Shown here piece by piece: positions 1-11,500 of a stretch of 64,000 nucleotides of DNA (positions are counted from its first letter, which is position 1; each line of letters begins with the position of its first letter). The stretch is from contig JAPYMA010000384.1 of NCBI GenBank assembly GCA_035041965.1, positions 1 through 64,000 on the forward strand, in the 5' to 3' direction. The DNA comes from Anisakis pegreffii (lineage: Eukaryota > Nematoda > Chromadorea > Rhabditida > Anisakidae). Made by a program: the position numbers and the translations under genes. The notes beneath the pieces were generated by a model that saw only the letters and a list, made by a program, of their open reading frames with translations, was not told the DNA's origin and searched no databases.

Positions 1-589
1 TTCCGGATGAAATCCTGAGTGCAGAATCGCTCGACAAAATATACATACAGATCAGTATAAGTAGAGTGCGATCGAAGTTGGATGTGCATAAAGTTTTGTC
101 CAGTCAAGAAGCTAGAACGAATCCATTTTGGAGGCTTGTAACATGGAAAATATAATGAACAGAAAGTTGTTCGTGCATAATTGCATTTAGTACCTCATTC
201 CAGCTCAATTGATGCCAAATTTGTGATACTTTAAAAAATGAATCCATTGGCCGAAAATCGTGAAATCGCGATTTTTGCGGTTTTTAGGGTCTCGACACGC
301 ATGTTTCCGTTGGTTTATTGGAATATTTCTTATGAATTTCTTGTTCAGACAGCCAAAGCCACATCAAAACCGTTTTGAGCATCTTGAAAGGTTTATCCTA
401 AGCTGAGCTGTGATACGTCGAAAATGCGGATTTTGAGATAGTAAGGGTTCAAGAGTTTTGTGATATTTTTAGTGGGATGTTTTTTAGTGGAAAGTCTATC
501 AAAGCTATCTCAACTAATGCAATGGTGCTCATTGATACGCATTTGATCACTATAGATCAATAGATGTTATACGTTACTATAGAAATTTA

Positions 590-850
590 GGTTTGATACA
601 TTCAAGCCTACCGTCTTCTCAGATTTCCCCAGCAACATATTGATGTTTATATATCAGTCGATTGAGCAGAATCTCTGCTCTCCGAAAATTAAAATTTTGT
701 TGAGAAATTCTGCCTCTACGAAGAGATTTAGCTATTTTCCTGATGCTATAGGGGCTACCACATACAAGCCTACCGTACCCTCAGCTTTGACCAGTAACAT
801 ATCAATTTCTTCACATCAATCAATCAAGCTGAATCTCTGAATTCTGCTAT
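590..850 (+). repeat. dispersed repeat R1, degraded copy
   Basis: This stretch shares long runs with the repeat at 46.8-47.5 kb. Shared blocks include a TTCAAGCCTACCGT motif that occurs twice, a CAGTAACATATCAATTTCTTC block, and the phrase GAGCAGAATCTCTG. It also follows an ATCACTATAGATCAAT block at about 547-562, which is found in the other R1 copies at 26.86 kb, 46.78 kb and 47.19 kb. It has no convincing open frame and I see no transposase, so it is most likely a non-autonomous element or a fragment of one. Confidence 0.75.
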
Positions 851-904
851 AGTAGTGTATAGACTGATTAACAGTGATACAATGCATTTTAACGATCGAC
901 GCCT

Positions 905-1200
905 AGCTACTTGAGATAGCTTAAGAAAATCAGCTATGCCTCCTCATGTAAAAAAACCGCCCGACAACATATATAAATTTCTGGAAGTAGAGAATCTGGG
1001 GAACCTTATGATGTGAAGAAATTGCCATGTTGTTGGAAGGGCGTTAGTTTGAAGATGGTGATTCCTTGATGCTGCTAAAGTAATGGGTTGATTCATCAGT
1101 AGATATACAGTGTATTGGAATGAGCGCCGCCGAGCTATTTGAGATACCTTCAGAATGTGAACTGTTTGTCTGAACGTAAGCAAAATCGCTCATTCTATAT
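905..1200 (-). repeat. dispersed repeat R1, degraded copy in inverse orientation
   Basis: Read on the minus strand, this segment carries recognisable R1 landmarks. These are an AGGCATAGCTGATTTTC-like start related to the GGAGATATAGCTATTTT block of other copies, and a CTACTTCCAGAAATTTATAT segment. It lies next to the direct copy at 590-850, so the two form a loose inverted pair like the clearer one at 46.2-46.8 kb. It is more diverged than the other copies. No coding sequence is seen. Confidence 0.5.
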
Positions 1201-2440
1201 ATTCCGTATGTCAGAACTTTTTTGAACTTAGTCTGCAGAATACGAAGTTAAAATTCCATTGTTATGCTGTTGTACCGCTTGAACTAATTATTTCACTTTC
1301 CAGTTTAGTACCTCATTATTTTGTCCTGAATATATTTCATTGGTCAAACTAAATGTCCCGCAGTCTTTTTCCGAGTTATGTTTGTTGACCAGTCAAAATA
1401 GATCAGACGAACTGAAGCAGCTTTGTCAAGAGTGTGTTTGAATGTGCCCTATTCATTGATTGCTATTTCGGTGGCGATTGATGGTTCACAGTTCGATTTT
1501 ATGTTTATGTTTGTATATATGCGATATGAACTGTTTTTGAAACTTTGTTTCTTGAATGGTTTCATTTGAACCCGAGGAATTTCAGTAGATGTCCCGGTAT
1601 GCAGTGGGAAGTATGTGTTAATAAGAGTTAGCACCCATTAACGGAGTATAATTTCCTGAAGTATCATTTCATTAAACGTTTTATATTTTTATCATTTCAT
1701 AGAGCAAATTTGTTTTAGCTATCGCTTGTAATTTTTAACTTTCATTCTTGCAGCAATGATTCCATGTCAGTCTCAAGGTTCCCAATGAAGTCTGTTCCTG
1801 GTTTCTGTGGTTTGACTTTTCTTTTTAGACATCGAACTTGTCACATCCTTCTGCTTGACCATCATCACACTCGACGACGAAGAGTATTTGATTTTGTTGA
1901 TGTCAAGTTAAGCTCGTTTAGAGTTTCTAAGAAGAATGTTTCAGTTAATATACCGCGATCTACCAAAATGGCACAGATAACGATAGAAAATGAAAACACT
2001 TCGCAGAACCGAACAGAAGTGATGTCGATTAACAGCAGCGTTGAGCTTAAGGTAGCAGTTAATTTGCTGAATTCATGATGAGAATGATTATTGCGTAGGG
2101 CATAATAGCGATTTGGAAAATGCGGATGAATAATGGTTGAAGAAATTTGTGTTGATCGTATGCGCAGAAGGCGATTTTCAACGTTTCGTTGTAACATCTC
2201 AATTCGAGTGCATTGGTGTTAAAAATACCAAAATAACAAGAATTACATAGGAAAAGAAAGATGAGTATCCATGATCATTATTTCGATATTCAAATGATGA
2301 GATACACTTTCAAGCACTCAACCCATTGGTATCCTCTCATTATGACGAAAAATTGTGCCAGCGGCAAGTCGTATATGCAAGCTATGAGTTATACGCTAGC
2401 AATATCATAAAAGTATGCACTGAACGAACGATCGAGGTGA
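1201..2440. other. intergenic, no supported gene
   Basis: AT-rich sequence between the R1 copies and the first candidate exons of the phosphatase locus. Open frames of about 100 codons occur on both strands around 1.76-2.20 kb. They overlap each other and show no recognisable domain or splice framework, so I do not call a gene. Confidence 0.5.
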
Positions 2441-4122
2441 TTGTTTGAGGATGCGCTGGTGGATGATACATGGTTTTGGCAAGGCGAAACGCATTCAACA
2501 AAACCCACTGGTGAGAAGTGGCTGAAGAAGTGGAAAGCTCAAGGAAGTGAACACACTGGTGGCGACGGGTATGCTAAGCCGCCTGTCTACGTACGATGGT
2601 TCCAGTCATGGCAGGAACGAAAGCTTCTCAAAAGATTGGTGAGGTTTTTGTTTGATGGGATTCAAATTTTGTTTGTTTGCGACTCTCAAAATGGTAACAG
2701 TTTTCCAACGATAACAAGAGTTCTTATCGACGAATCGAAAAGTATTCGTTGAAGAATGAACGCACAGCAAAGTTTTAATACACAAGAAAGAATTTGTTAA
2801 GAGTGAACTTCCTTCCAATAAACACTGTTCGGAGTTCATTTCAAAATCTCATCATCTGTCTACATGCGAAGTAATCGTATCGTTTAATTTCCAGTATTTC
2901 AAGTATAGCATCACACAGAAACTTAATACTACGGTCTTAGCCAGCATCCAAACTCACTTCATCTTTGCATTATTTATTTAGTTATTTCTATGTAGGATGA
3001 GGTTATACAGTTACGTAATCATCTAAAATCACTAAAGGTGATGAGGTTGCTTAGTAGTATAAGTATGACAGAGTTCAGATGAACAATAGTGTCCGTAAGT
3101 GCATTCACAGTATTGAAGGATAAATTCGATATGGACGAAGTGAAGACATTTGTGGCACAAAAACTTTTCAAAGTCGACGGTATCATTTGTGATGAACAAG
3201 CAAAGTTGATACTGATCGAAAAAATGGTCATAGAGCCACAGCAAAAGAGTTTCGAAGAGGAAAAAGAGGAGCTTACTCGAAGATATGGGTAATCTATTCC
3301 CTTAAAACTGTTCATTGTAATGGAGAAATAGATTTTATTCATACTGAGATTAGCATCCTTTTGCATAAAACAAGAAAGGATCACAGCGGCTCTGATTGCG
3401 AACATGTTTCAAAGACAAATAAAAGTACCTAAGAGTAGTGAAGGTATCCGGTTTCGTGTGAGAAAAGTTATTTTGTAATGGTGTAAGTAGCCATTTTAGC
3501 ACAGATGTGGCCATTTCGGTGGTCATTTGAAACAACATTAAAAACTTTTTCTTAGAATCCATCGCTTTATTCAAAGGTACTTGTGAATAAACTCTCGATA
3601 AGTGGTATGATATAACTGAGTTTGTGGTTTTTTGAATTTGGGTTGTTCCAATCTAGAAGTTTGTTCAAGGAGTGAACTAGTGAAATGGATCAACGATCGT
3701 CTCATTCCATGCACGAATCAATCGAAAAACGTTCTCGATCGTGCGCTAAGGGATTTCAGCGACTTCAAACAGGTTCTTTCAATAGATTTTCGGCCGAAAA
3801 TGAGTGCCTTTCACAAGCGAAACGTTCCTTTCCTTTGCAAGGATGGATTCAATCTTCAAAGTGACACTACATGCAGATTTCATTGCGGCTAAAAATTCGC
3901 AATGCTTCTTCTCGTCTTCAAATGCAGATATTAGTTCAGGTTGATCCACTGAGCACGTGGTTTAAACAAACTTCAGAGAGTACGTCGCGTATGCTTGATC
4001 GCATTCAGAATCTAGCTAAAGAGATGGCCAGTATGGTTAAGTACTCGTTTCTCGTTGAGCCAGGCTCTATCACACCACATTTATCGGTCCGTACTCGTTG
4101 TTGTTCTTTGTTTGGAACTTGA
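2441..4122 (+). CDS. candidate upstream exons of the phosphatase gene, unrecognised
   Basis: Three or four stretches here have coding character and plausible splice edges. One at about 2455-2640 is rich in Trp and Lys and ends at a GTGAGG donor. One at about 3090-3292 is a charged helical segment. One at about 3655-3770 starts after a TCTAG acceptor and ends at a CAG/GTTCTT boundary. One at about 3930-4037 ends at an ATG/GTTAAG boundary. They lie 5' of the phosphatase exons on the same strand and could encode a non-catalytic N-terminal region, as nematode phosphatases often have. I do not recognise any domain and could not close the reading phase between them. They may belong to another gene. 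Confidence 0.3.
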
Positions 4123-4371
4123 GATTGAAGTTCTACAACCAGAAATCAAGACCAATTTGTGTTCCCTAGCTTTCGCTGAAAAATTATCAACAATGGATAG
4201 TTGAACTTGAGTTGAAGTGAATGTAAATTAATAGGCCATCTGATTCAAAACGTTTCATTTTGCGGAAATCTCAAACTCATACAACGTCGTCAACTGCATA
4301 TGCTTAGAACTACTTCATTTGGTGTATGTGCTGAAATGGGAAGTTTTTTAAAAAAACATATCAATACACAG

Positions 4372-6067
4372 GAGTTTGTTGGTGAATTTCGACAACTGGA
4401 AACATTTTTTGAGCGCAATGAAATGACACCCGAAGAGAGTTCACATTCGGCATTCACGGCAAACTATCTTACGAAGAGCAGAAGTCCGTGTAGGTTTAAG
4501 TATTCTATTGCAACATCAGTATTGCGGTCATCTTGTCCTCAGAATATGCTATCGTTTCCCGATTTTCGTGCACATTTTTCATTTGTTACGTTCGTTTCGC
4601 CCTATTTGCTATGTGCTCTTCCAAAGAGCAGTCTACAGATGGTTGATCACGGCATCTTTCAGTGATTGAATGTACAGATGCCACTCGTGTCATATTGCGT
4701 CCGACTGAATCAGGTATGGACAGTGGTCCTGAGGCGATCAATCGTACACAACAACTAACATCTCATAATGTGTTCTTCAACGATGACGACGTACCAACAC
4801 CGTTGAAAGCGCACACTGCCTAGTGCGTTTATCACTTTTTTAGTAATGTCAGCGATTTTCGCAAGAAATATAACCTACTACAAAAATGAACAACAAATGC
4901 ACACTCTTAGTGGTTGAAGATGCTGTTGATGGCAATGAAATCATTGCGAAGCATTTGAAATTTCAGTGGAACTTCTGATTTTATTCACGCATCGTATGTA
5001 CGTGGTGGACCACTTCTGAATACGTTTATTTGCACTCAAGCGCCGATGATGTCGACAATGAATGACTTTTGGCAGATGGTTTGGCAGGAACGATCCAACT
5101 ATATCATCATGTTGTGTGGTGCGTTTGATCCGAGTCGTATGGGTCCACTCGATTCAACTATGCTCAGCGTTTGTCCATACTATTGGCCACGGTAAGACAT
5201 CAGTTTCAGCCATCTGTATGGGTGTTGATTTCGAGCAAATCCCGTATAGACAGTGGAACGTGTCAGCTGGAAAACTAAATGAATGAGTTGTTTTGGTAAT
5301 TGCAGGATGGAGGGTGAGGAAAGACTGTATGGTGACTTCATGGTACGAAATGAGCGTGTCGACGGTGCAATGGATCCGCTCTTTAACGTCACTTATCTGT
5401 CGGTGTGGCGTGCAGACGATACGACTAGAAGAAACGTGCATTTGCTACAGCATTGGCAGTATGACTGGACTGACTTCTCGGATTCACACTGGCCTCTTCG
5501 TGTACTCAGAAGGTATTCATCGAACGCCTACATCGAAGCCCTTACAAAACACTGGCCCTGTTTTGTAAGGGTTCGATAAATCATTCATGATGGCGGTATG
5601 ACATTTGTGGGAGAAGGGAAATTTTTGAAAACTTCTTTTTGAAGATCACCTACTGGAAAAAGCATCCAGTTTTGAAGGCAATTTGCAATCTCCACAAAAT
5701 TTTGAACTTCAGGGCTCGTCTTTCACCAACACCAACCATTGTGCAATGTATGGACGGATGCGGTCGATCAGGTACACTGGTCTGTATTGAAGCGTTGCTG
5801 ATGCATGTGCTTCGTGGATCAGCAAGATACGACAAACTCATCTTAACAACTGCGCTTTTCGTGCGTTTACAGCGTCGTCATTCCATAGCCACCCCACTTC
5901 AGTACCTCTTCATCTATCGAACACTTCTCTACTGGATGCAGCCGTACATCACTTCTATCTCACAGCGATTCTATTTAGGTCTGACATATCCACAATGGGG
6001 ATTTGTCGGCAAATACAATAAACTTGTTGCAAAACATGCCGCTGGATCGCATTATTATTTCGCATAA
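4372..6067 (+). CDS. protein tyrosine phosphatase-like protein, divergent active site
   Basis: Classical PTP fold motifs occur in order over exons near 4372-4489, 4663-4713, 4967-5191, 5306-5512 and 5713-6067. They are TDATRVIL (the DxTRVxL strand), DFIHASYV, FICTQAPM, DFWQMVWQE, ERLYGDF, HWQYDWTDF (the WPD loop, Asp kept), QCMDGCGRSGT (the P-loop, with Cys and Arg in CX5R spacing) and TPLQYLFIYRTLLYW (the Q-loop). Phases close for the last three exons; the link from 4713 to 4967 is not resolved, so an exon edge there is wrong or missing. Two oddities: the invariant His before the catalytic Cys is Gln, and the phosphotyrosine-loop NRY reads KSRSP. The expected role is removal of phosphate from tyrosine, but activity is doubtful. 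Nematodes carry many such divergent PTPs, several of them germline-expressed. The protein ends at a TAA after a SHYYFA tail. Confidence 0.85.
5539..5571. repeat. 12-bp perfect inverted repeat (hairpin) in a phosphatase intron
   Basis: CCCTTACAAAAC and its exact complement GTTTTGTAAGGG are separated by 9 bases. A further partly matched TCGAA/TTCGA pair lies outside the stem. The hairpin is in the intron that separates the WPD-loop exon from the P-loop exon. Confidence 0.85.
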
Positions 6068-6519
6068 ATTTGACAACTGTGTTACTTTCAACAACAAATT
6101 CTTTCCCTTCATATTAGAAACATCAGCAAGAAAGTGATCTGCCATGCACATCACAAGTTCAACTTGAAATTCAACTTGGGCCAAGCGAAATATATTTATT
6201 CAGTAATCTTGATTAAACATACCGAAAATACTCAATTTAATTTTCTGTGTATCTGCTATTCTATGATGGATTGCTTGAAAATATCGGCTTACGAATATCT
6301 GCTTACGAACAAAAATCAATGTGTTTTATGTGGCACTACTGTATTTAAATACTTCAGAAAATTTTCTTAGTATCTGAAATGATATTGATAGTTGTTTCAA
6401 TTGGGTCGTTCATTTATTCATATTATTGTTAAATGCAACAATTCAGTATTTGATTCGTTCAGTTTTTTGGTCGTTTCATTAAGCTATTCTCGGTTGCTTG
6501 TTGTTTCTTGGGCACAATG

Positions 6520-6525
6520 AATAAA
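6520..6525 (+). terminator. candidate polyadenylation signal of the phosphatase gene
   Basis: A canonical AATAAA lies about 450 bases after the phosphatase stop, in a sequence with no other coding feature. It is a plausible 3' end signal but not proof of one. Confidence 0.35.
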
Positions 6526-6839
6526 GTTTTAAAAACATCAAAATGTTTTGAACGTGTATTTGCATTATAATTTTCATTCATGATTCGACAGAGCTTAACA
6601 GAACAAGCTTACTCGAGCTTGTAAGCCGCATACACTATTACAGTACTCTGTGTGAGTGCATTTCTCAAAACTCCACACTGATTGGTTGATAGCATTGCAA
6701 GTTTTGGTTGCGCTGCATATCGTAGTATTTATGTGGAAATGATTCAGCTTCCGAATTGATATGGGGTGTGCATCGGATATTGACTTTATGCCGAATCAAA
6801 CGACTCGTTTGATTTCGATATCAAGTCACTAAAATGTTG

Positions 6840-7790
6840 GTTTACCGGATATTCATTGAAAAAGGAATCGCCATCTTACAGTTCGTTGATCACGAAGGTT
6901 CTGCACATGCTTTGAGCGTGTGCAATGACTCGCCCGGTATGATCGTTTCATCACTGCGTCTGGTAAACATCTGGTTTTTGTACGGAGTATTATAGTTTAA
7001 TTTTTTCTTGCGTTAATCATTATATTCAACGTTTTTAATTTGACATACGATTATATGTTCGCATGATTATTCAATGTGCTTGGAAAAATAAACGATTTCA
7101 TGCAAATTTCATGACGTTTTCATACTGCTCGATATGACGGCTCGTGCTAGTGTCACTGACCGATGAGAGTAAATCGAAGCACCAATCCGGTCAAGTATTT
7201 TATTTTTGTTGGTGAACACTCATTGTATCGAGACATTTTAACGCTGTCTTGATAATGGCGTTGCGCCTGATAGTGAGACGAAATCCCATAAGTCATTATC
7301 AGCAAGGCATCTTCTGCTTGCTATTTGCTTGTCAGAAAACGAGGAGTTTGAACCGGAGAAGTGAACGATCGAATTATGTTAACTTATAAATTCTCTGCAA
7401 ATGTTTTCGCGACCGGTGCAAGAGATGCTACGATTTGCATTTGGGATCAACTGGAAAAATCAAAATCTGGCATGAGAGTTGTGCCAACTAGCGTTGTCAT
7501 TTCATTGGCTCACGTCTCGAGACTGTGCAACGGAGGACGTTAGAATTTCATTTGTGTTTAGTGCCGCGAACTGTATCTGCATGATCGACCAAAAATTCAC
7601 CAACACTTTCAGTGTTTTTGTCACATCGAATTCGCTGCTATTGTATTTTACCGATGTAGCGCGAGGACATACAAAACACTTTAGTGTAACAACACTGATT
7701 CTGACATCAGATAATGCTGGTTCGGTTGGTGATTACCAATCAAATTCGGGCATGATAATAATAAATTGTGATGAAATGATCTTTATTTGA
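6840..7790 (+). pseudogene. WD40-repeat relic or partial gene
   Basis: A single good WD40 blade core, VFATGARDATICIWDQ, is encoded at about 7405-7453, with the usual sequence of small residue, Gly, Asp and a terminal Trp-Asp. Around it are only short open stretches. One at about 6936-6975 could be another blade strand (a YDRFITASGKH reading). I could not assemble further blades or a consistent exon chain, although a WD40 propeller needs several. A decayed copy of a WD40 gene is the simplest reading; a divergent gene with unrecognised exons is possible. Confidence 0.35.
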
Positions 7791-8594
7791 GAATTTTATG
7801 AAAAGAGTACACGTATAAAAACAGAAATGTATAAAGTATAAAAACAAATTATACGTACAAAAAACATTAACTCACAGTACACTTTCAAAATACTAACGAA
7901 TGGAATTCAAAACGAAACAGCATTCCTTCAACATACAAAAATTTGACGAACAGTAAAAAATTCAAGTGAAAGGGATAACACGAAAAAGTAAATCAACTGA
8001 CGATCATCAAAATGCATGTGGTACACGGATGAATGAGCATCTAAACTACATAAAATTCGAAATGATTTCATGGAAGTAGAAAAAAACGAAATGCTTACGA
8101 TTAGAGATGAAACGTGCAAAGACTCATAAATTGTGAAAAAATTACAAATAGCCAAGAATAGTCAAATGAAATGCATAACAAAGCCGAACTTATTTCATTT
8201 GAATGCTATGCGGTGACGACAAAATGCATGAGAATGATTATTTAAGGGAAGTTTGAAAAAAATCGAACAGCAGGAAATATGATGGATACGGAAAACAAAA
8301 GCGATTTTTACTACAGTTTGAACAACTTTCGAACTGAAAATAACCTGTCTAAGTGGCTATCAGTGAGAGGATGATTGCGGATAGTATATCTCAAATGAAA
8401 GATAATAAGTAAAGCATTCAATCGAAACCTATGAAACTACTTCGAAAATCAATAAATAACGCGATATTGGATGAAACACTATAAACATAACATAAAAACA
8501 AAACGTTTCACACGGCGTTAATATGAAGAAACGATCCACATAACTACAACTACTGACACGAAAAAAAATTACAAATCGAATAAAAACGATCAAA
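7791..8594. other. AT-rich intergenic, 3' flank of lin-5
   Basis: Very A-rich on the plus strand, so T-rich in the sense of the convergent lin-5 gene. It probably contains the lin-5 3' untranslated region and its end signal. The one open frame seen, 7928-8155 on the minus strand, has biased composition and no domain. Confidence 0.5.
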
Positions 8595-11500
8595 TTATTC
8601 ATTTAATGATGCGAATGGTCTCCTGATCCTTCTGCGCAATGCATTTCCCAATTTGGGCGATTCTCGAACAACACTGGACGATAGAACTTTTGCAACCATG
8701 CGCCCACCCAACTTACTGAACGCAGACTGAAAATTAGAAATCTTCTTAAGATATTCAGACACTCGAAAGTTCCATCATGTAATTCGTTCCATGCATGTGC
8801 GTGAAATTGTTTCGGCGACTTCATTTATCAAACAAGTTCAGTAAGAATAAAAAAAAGCGAGAACAAGAAACCAACTCGTCGGTTCTTCGTAACGCTCGTT
8901 GAGGGTGAGAAATTTTGATTGTTGCGAAAATCGTCTTCGTGAAGATCGCGCTCACTGAAAAGTGACGAAATTTCATGCGGATACGACCTCATATGGTACG
9001 GCGCAAGCGTGTTACGTCTTTGTAGCTCTCTTATGCGATCGCTGTCAATGCTGTTTGATGAGCTGGCCGTTCTGCAAATTCTCATTCGTTTCAATCATTG
9101 ATAATGAAATTGCCTGAATTTAATTCAGAACAATGGCGTTTTCATGTCGGTTTTTTATTTCTTCTCAAATCTTTAATCGTTTTTATCACCAACAAAACGT
9201 CAACGGTGCAATTTTGAGTACGTCGCAGAAAGTTATAGGTTTGAAAAAATAGACCAAAAAACATACGCATTATGGGAATTCAGCATTGACTGAGAGAACG
9301 TGATACTTTCGTCTGCTGATGGGTGTTCGATTAGGGTGGTCGACAGTATTCCTGGAAAACTGAGCCCGTACGTGGTTCTTCCTATAGTCCCTGAGACCAT
9401 ACTGCTTTCTTCATCGGCTGTATTAAGTCTGATGACGCCTGAAAATAGAAAGCAGTAAATGGGAGGTAATGTCGTTGTCAGATTTTGCGCCTTCATCCAA
9501 CAAATCACTCGGTTCAGTGACATAAACACGGGTCATTAATGCATTACTATGGTTGTGAAAGTTAAGTCTACGATCAACGACTTCTGTTGTTTCCACAGCA
9601 AAATTGACCGACGCTCGACTTTGTTGAGTGGGTAACAGAAAAGAACAGAAACTGACCGGATTCGTGACATAGTGGAGGAGCTTTTCTACTTTGAACCATC
9701 TCTTCTTGAAGCACTGCATAGCGTTTCGCCTCCAGCTGGAGGTTCGTCTCCAGCTCGTTCTGCTTTTCTTTCAGTTTCTGGTATTCTCTGTGCTGCTGAT
9801 CCGCTTTTTCAGTTGCTTCTTGGCATCGTCGTTTCAGATCTTCCTTCTCGAATGCAAAGTCTGAATAAAAGCTTATCAAAATACACCAATCAAAATATTC
9901 AGTGCTCGAAAGAAGTGGAAAAATTGCAGCTGTAAAAATTTCCAAGTAACAAAAATGTTACTTACAAAATACTTTTCGGAGATATTCCTAGCACTTCAAT
10001 TTCGAAATATCCAATCAAAATTCATCAGCTTTCAAAATTTCGAATCCTCAGTTCACTATTCAGGAGTGTGAATATTACGCGGAGATATTCAATAAATATA
10101 AATGAAAATAACGATAAAAACAGAACATTGAGTTACCGTCAAGTTGCTTTTGCATTTTTTTATTCGTCTCCCGTTCTTCAGCCAATAGTTGGCTAAGGTG
10201 TTCCATATTGCTCTTGAAGCACACAGCATTCGCTTTTTGCTCATCCCTCTCACGCAATACACTCTCGTTTATCGCCTCAATACCTGATAACTTCTCCTCG
10301 TAGCGAGACGCTCTCATTTCATACTGAAACAATAACTATCTAAAACAACCACCAAAGATTTCAGGGCATTTTCCATTGGTGATAATACAACAACCGAAAT
10401 ATGCATAATGCGAAATTCAATTGTAAGTTTCGATGAGACAAGAGAAATGTTCAGCTGAAAAACTTGATCACCTTTTGACGCATTGTTGCCATCATTCGAA
10501 TTTGTTCGCTAATGATCGCATCTTTTTGTTTACGCTGAAATGAAATTTAGACCAAGTTCATGGTTTCGCATAGTTGACAGCAGTAATCAAATGCTTATGA
10601 TCTCAATAAGCGGTCACCGTCAGTCATATAACTGGTATGATTTTAAATAACTTCAAAGATAATTATTCAAAAACTCTAAGAAACAATTTTATGAAAGATA
10701 TACATCATTTTTCAGTTGTTCTATTTGTCTTTTGTATCCGAATTCCCGTTGCTCCTCATAGGAGGCTCGTCGAACAAGTTCCTCGGATAGATTCGCATGC
10801 ATCTGCTTCAATTCAGTTGCTTCTTCCCATAAGCTGTTGTGCTCGCGACGTATTTGATCCAACTATAAACTTACAAGTGAACAGTCTTGCACTGAGTTTT
10901 CATACTTAAAATTGCTCAGTAAATTTCGTCTACAATTCAAAATTACAAAAATAATCAAAGCATACAAGCAGTAAAATTCGAACAAACAACATCTACACAT
11001 AACTTCAATAAGAGACAAACTAGAGAAGTTTTCCCACCTCACTCTTCAGAAGTGCGTCTTTATGTGCGGCTATTTCCGATTGTGAAACCTAAAAGGCATA
11101 TTATTACTAAAAATTTTAGTATGGTACAGCTGCACACTAAAATTTTTTTCTTTCCAAAGATTGTTCACAAAAGCGCTGAAAAAGTCAAAAAAAATTTAAA
11201 AACCAACCTTAGCGTCTTCCAGGCGATTGATCTGTTCACTTAGCGTCTTCATTTGTGCATTCATTTTCTTCTGCTCACATTCAGCCTGAAGGATTGAAAA
11301 GATTTACAAAATATTAAAATAATGAATGACAGAACCAGACTTTGATGAGTAAAATCTAATAAAACACAAATAAATCTCACGATCGGCTATTTGTAAGATT
11401 TTAAGGAATATTTTAAAATGTGCACCGAAAATTACGAACCAATTCACGATCGTGAACCAATTTCTGACGAAGCTCTTTAATTGTTGTGTTGTAGTCGTTG

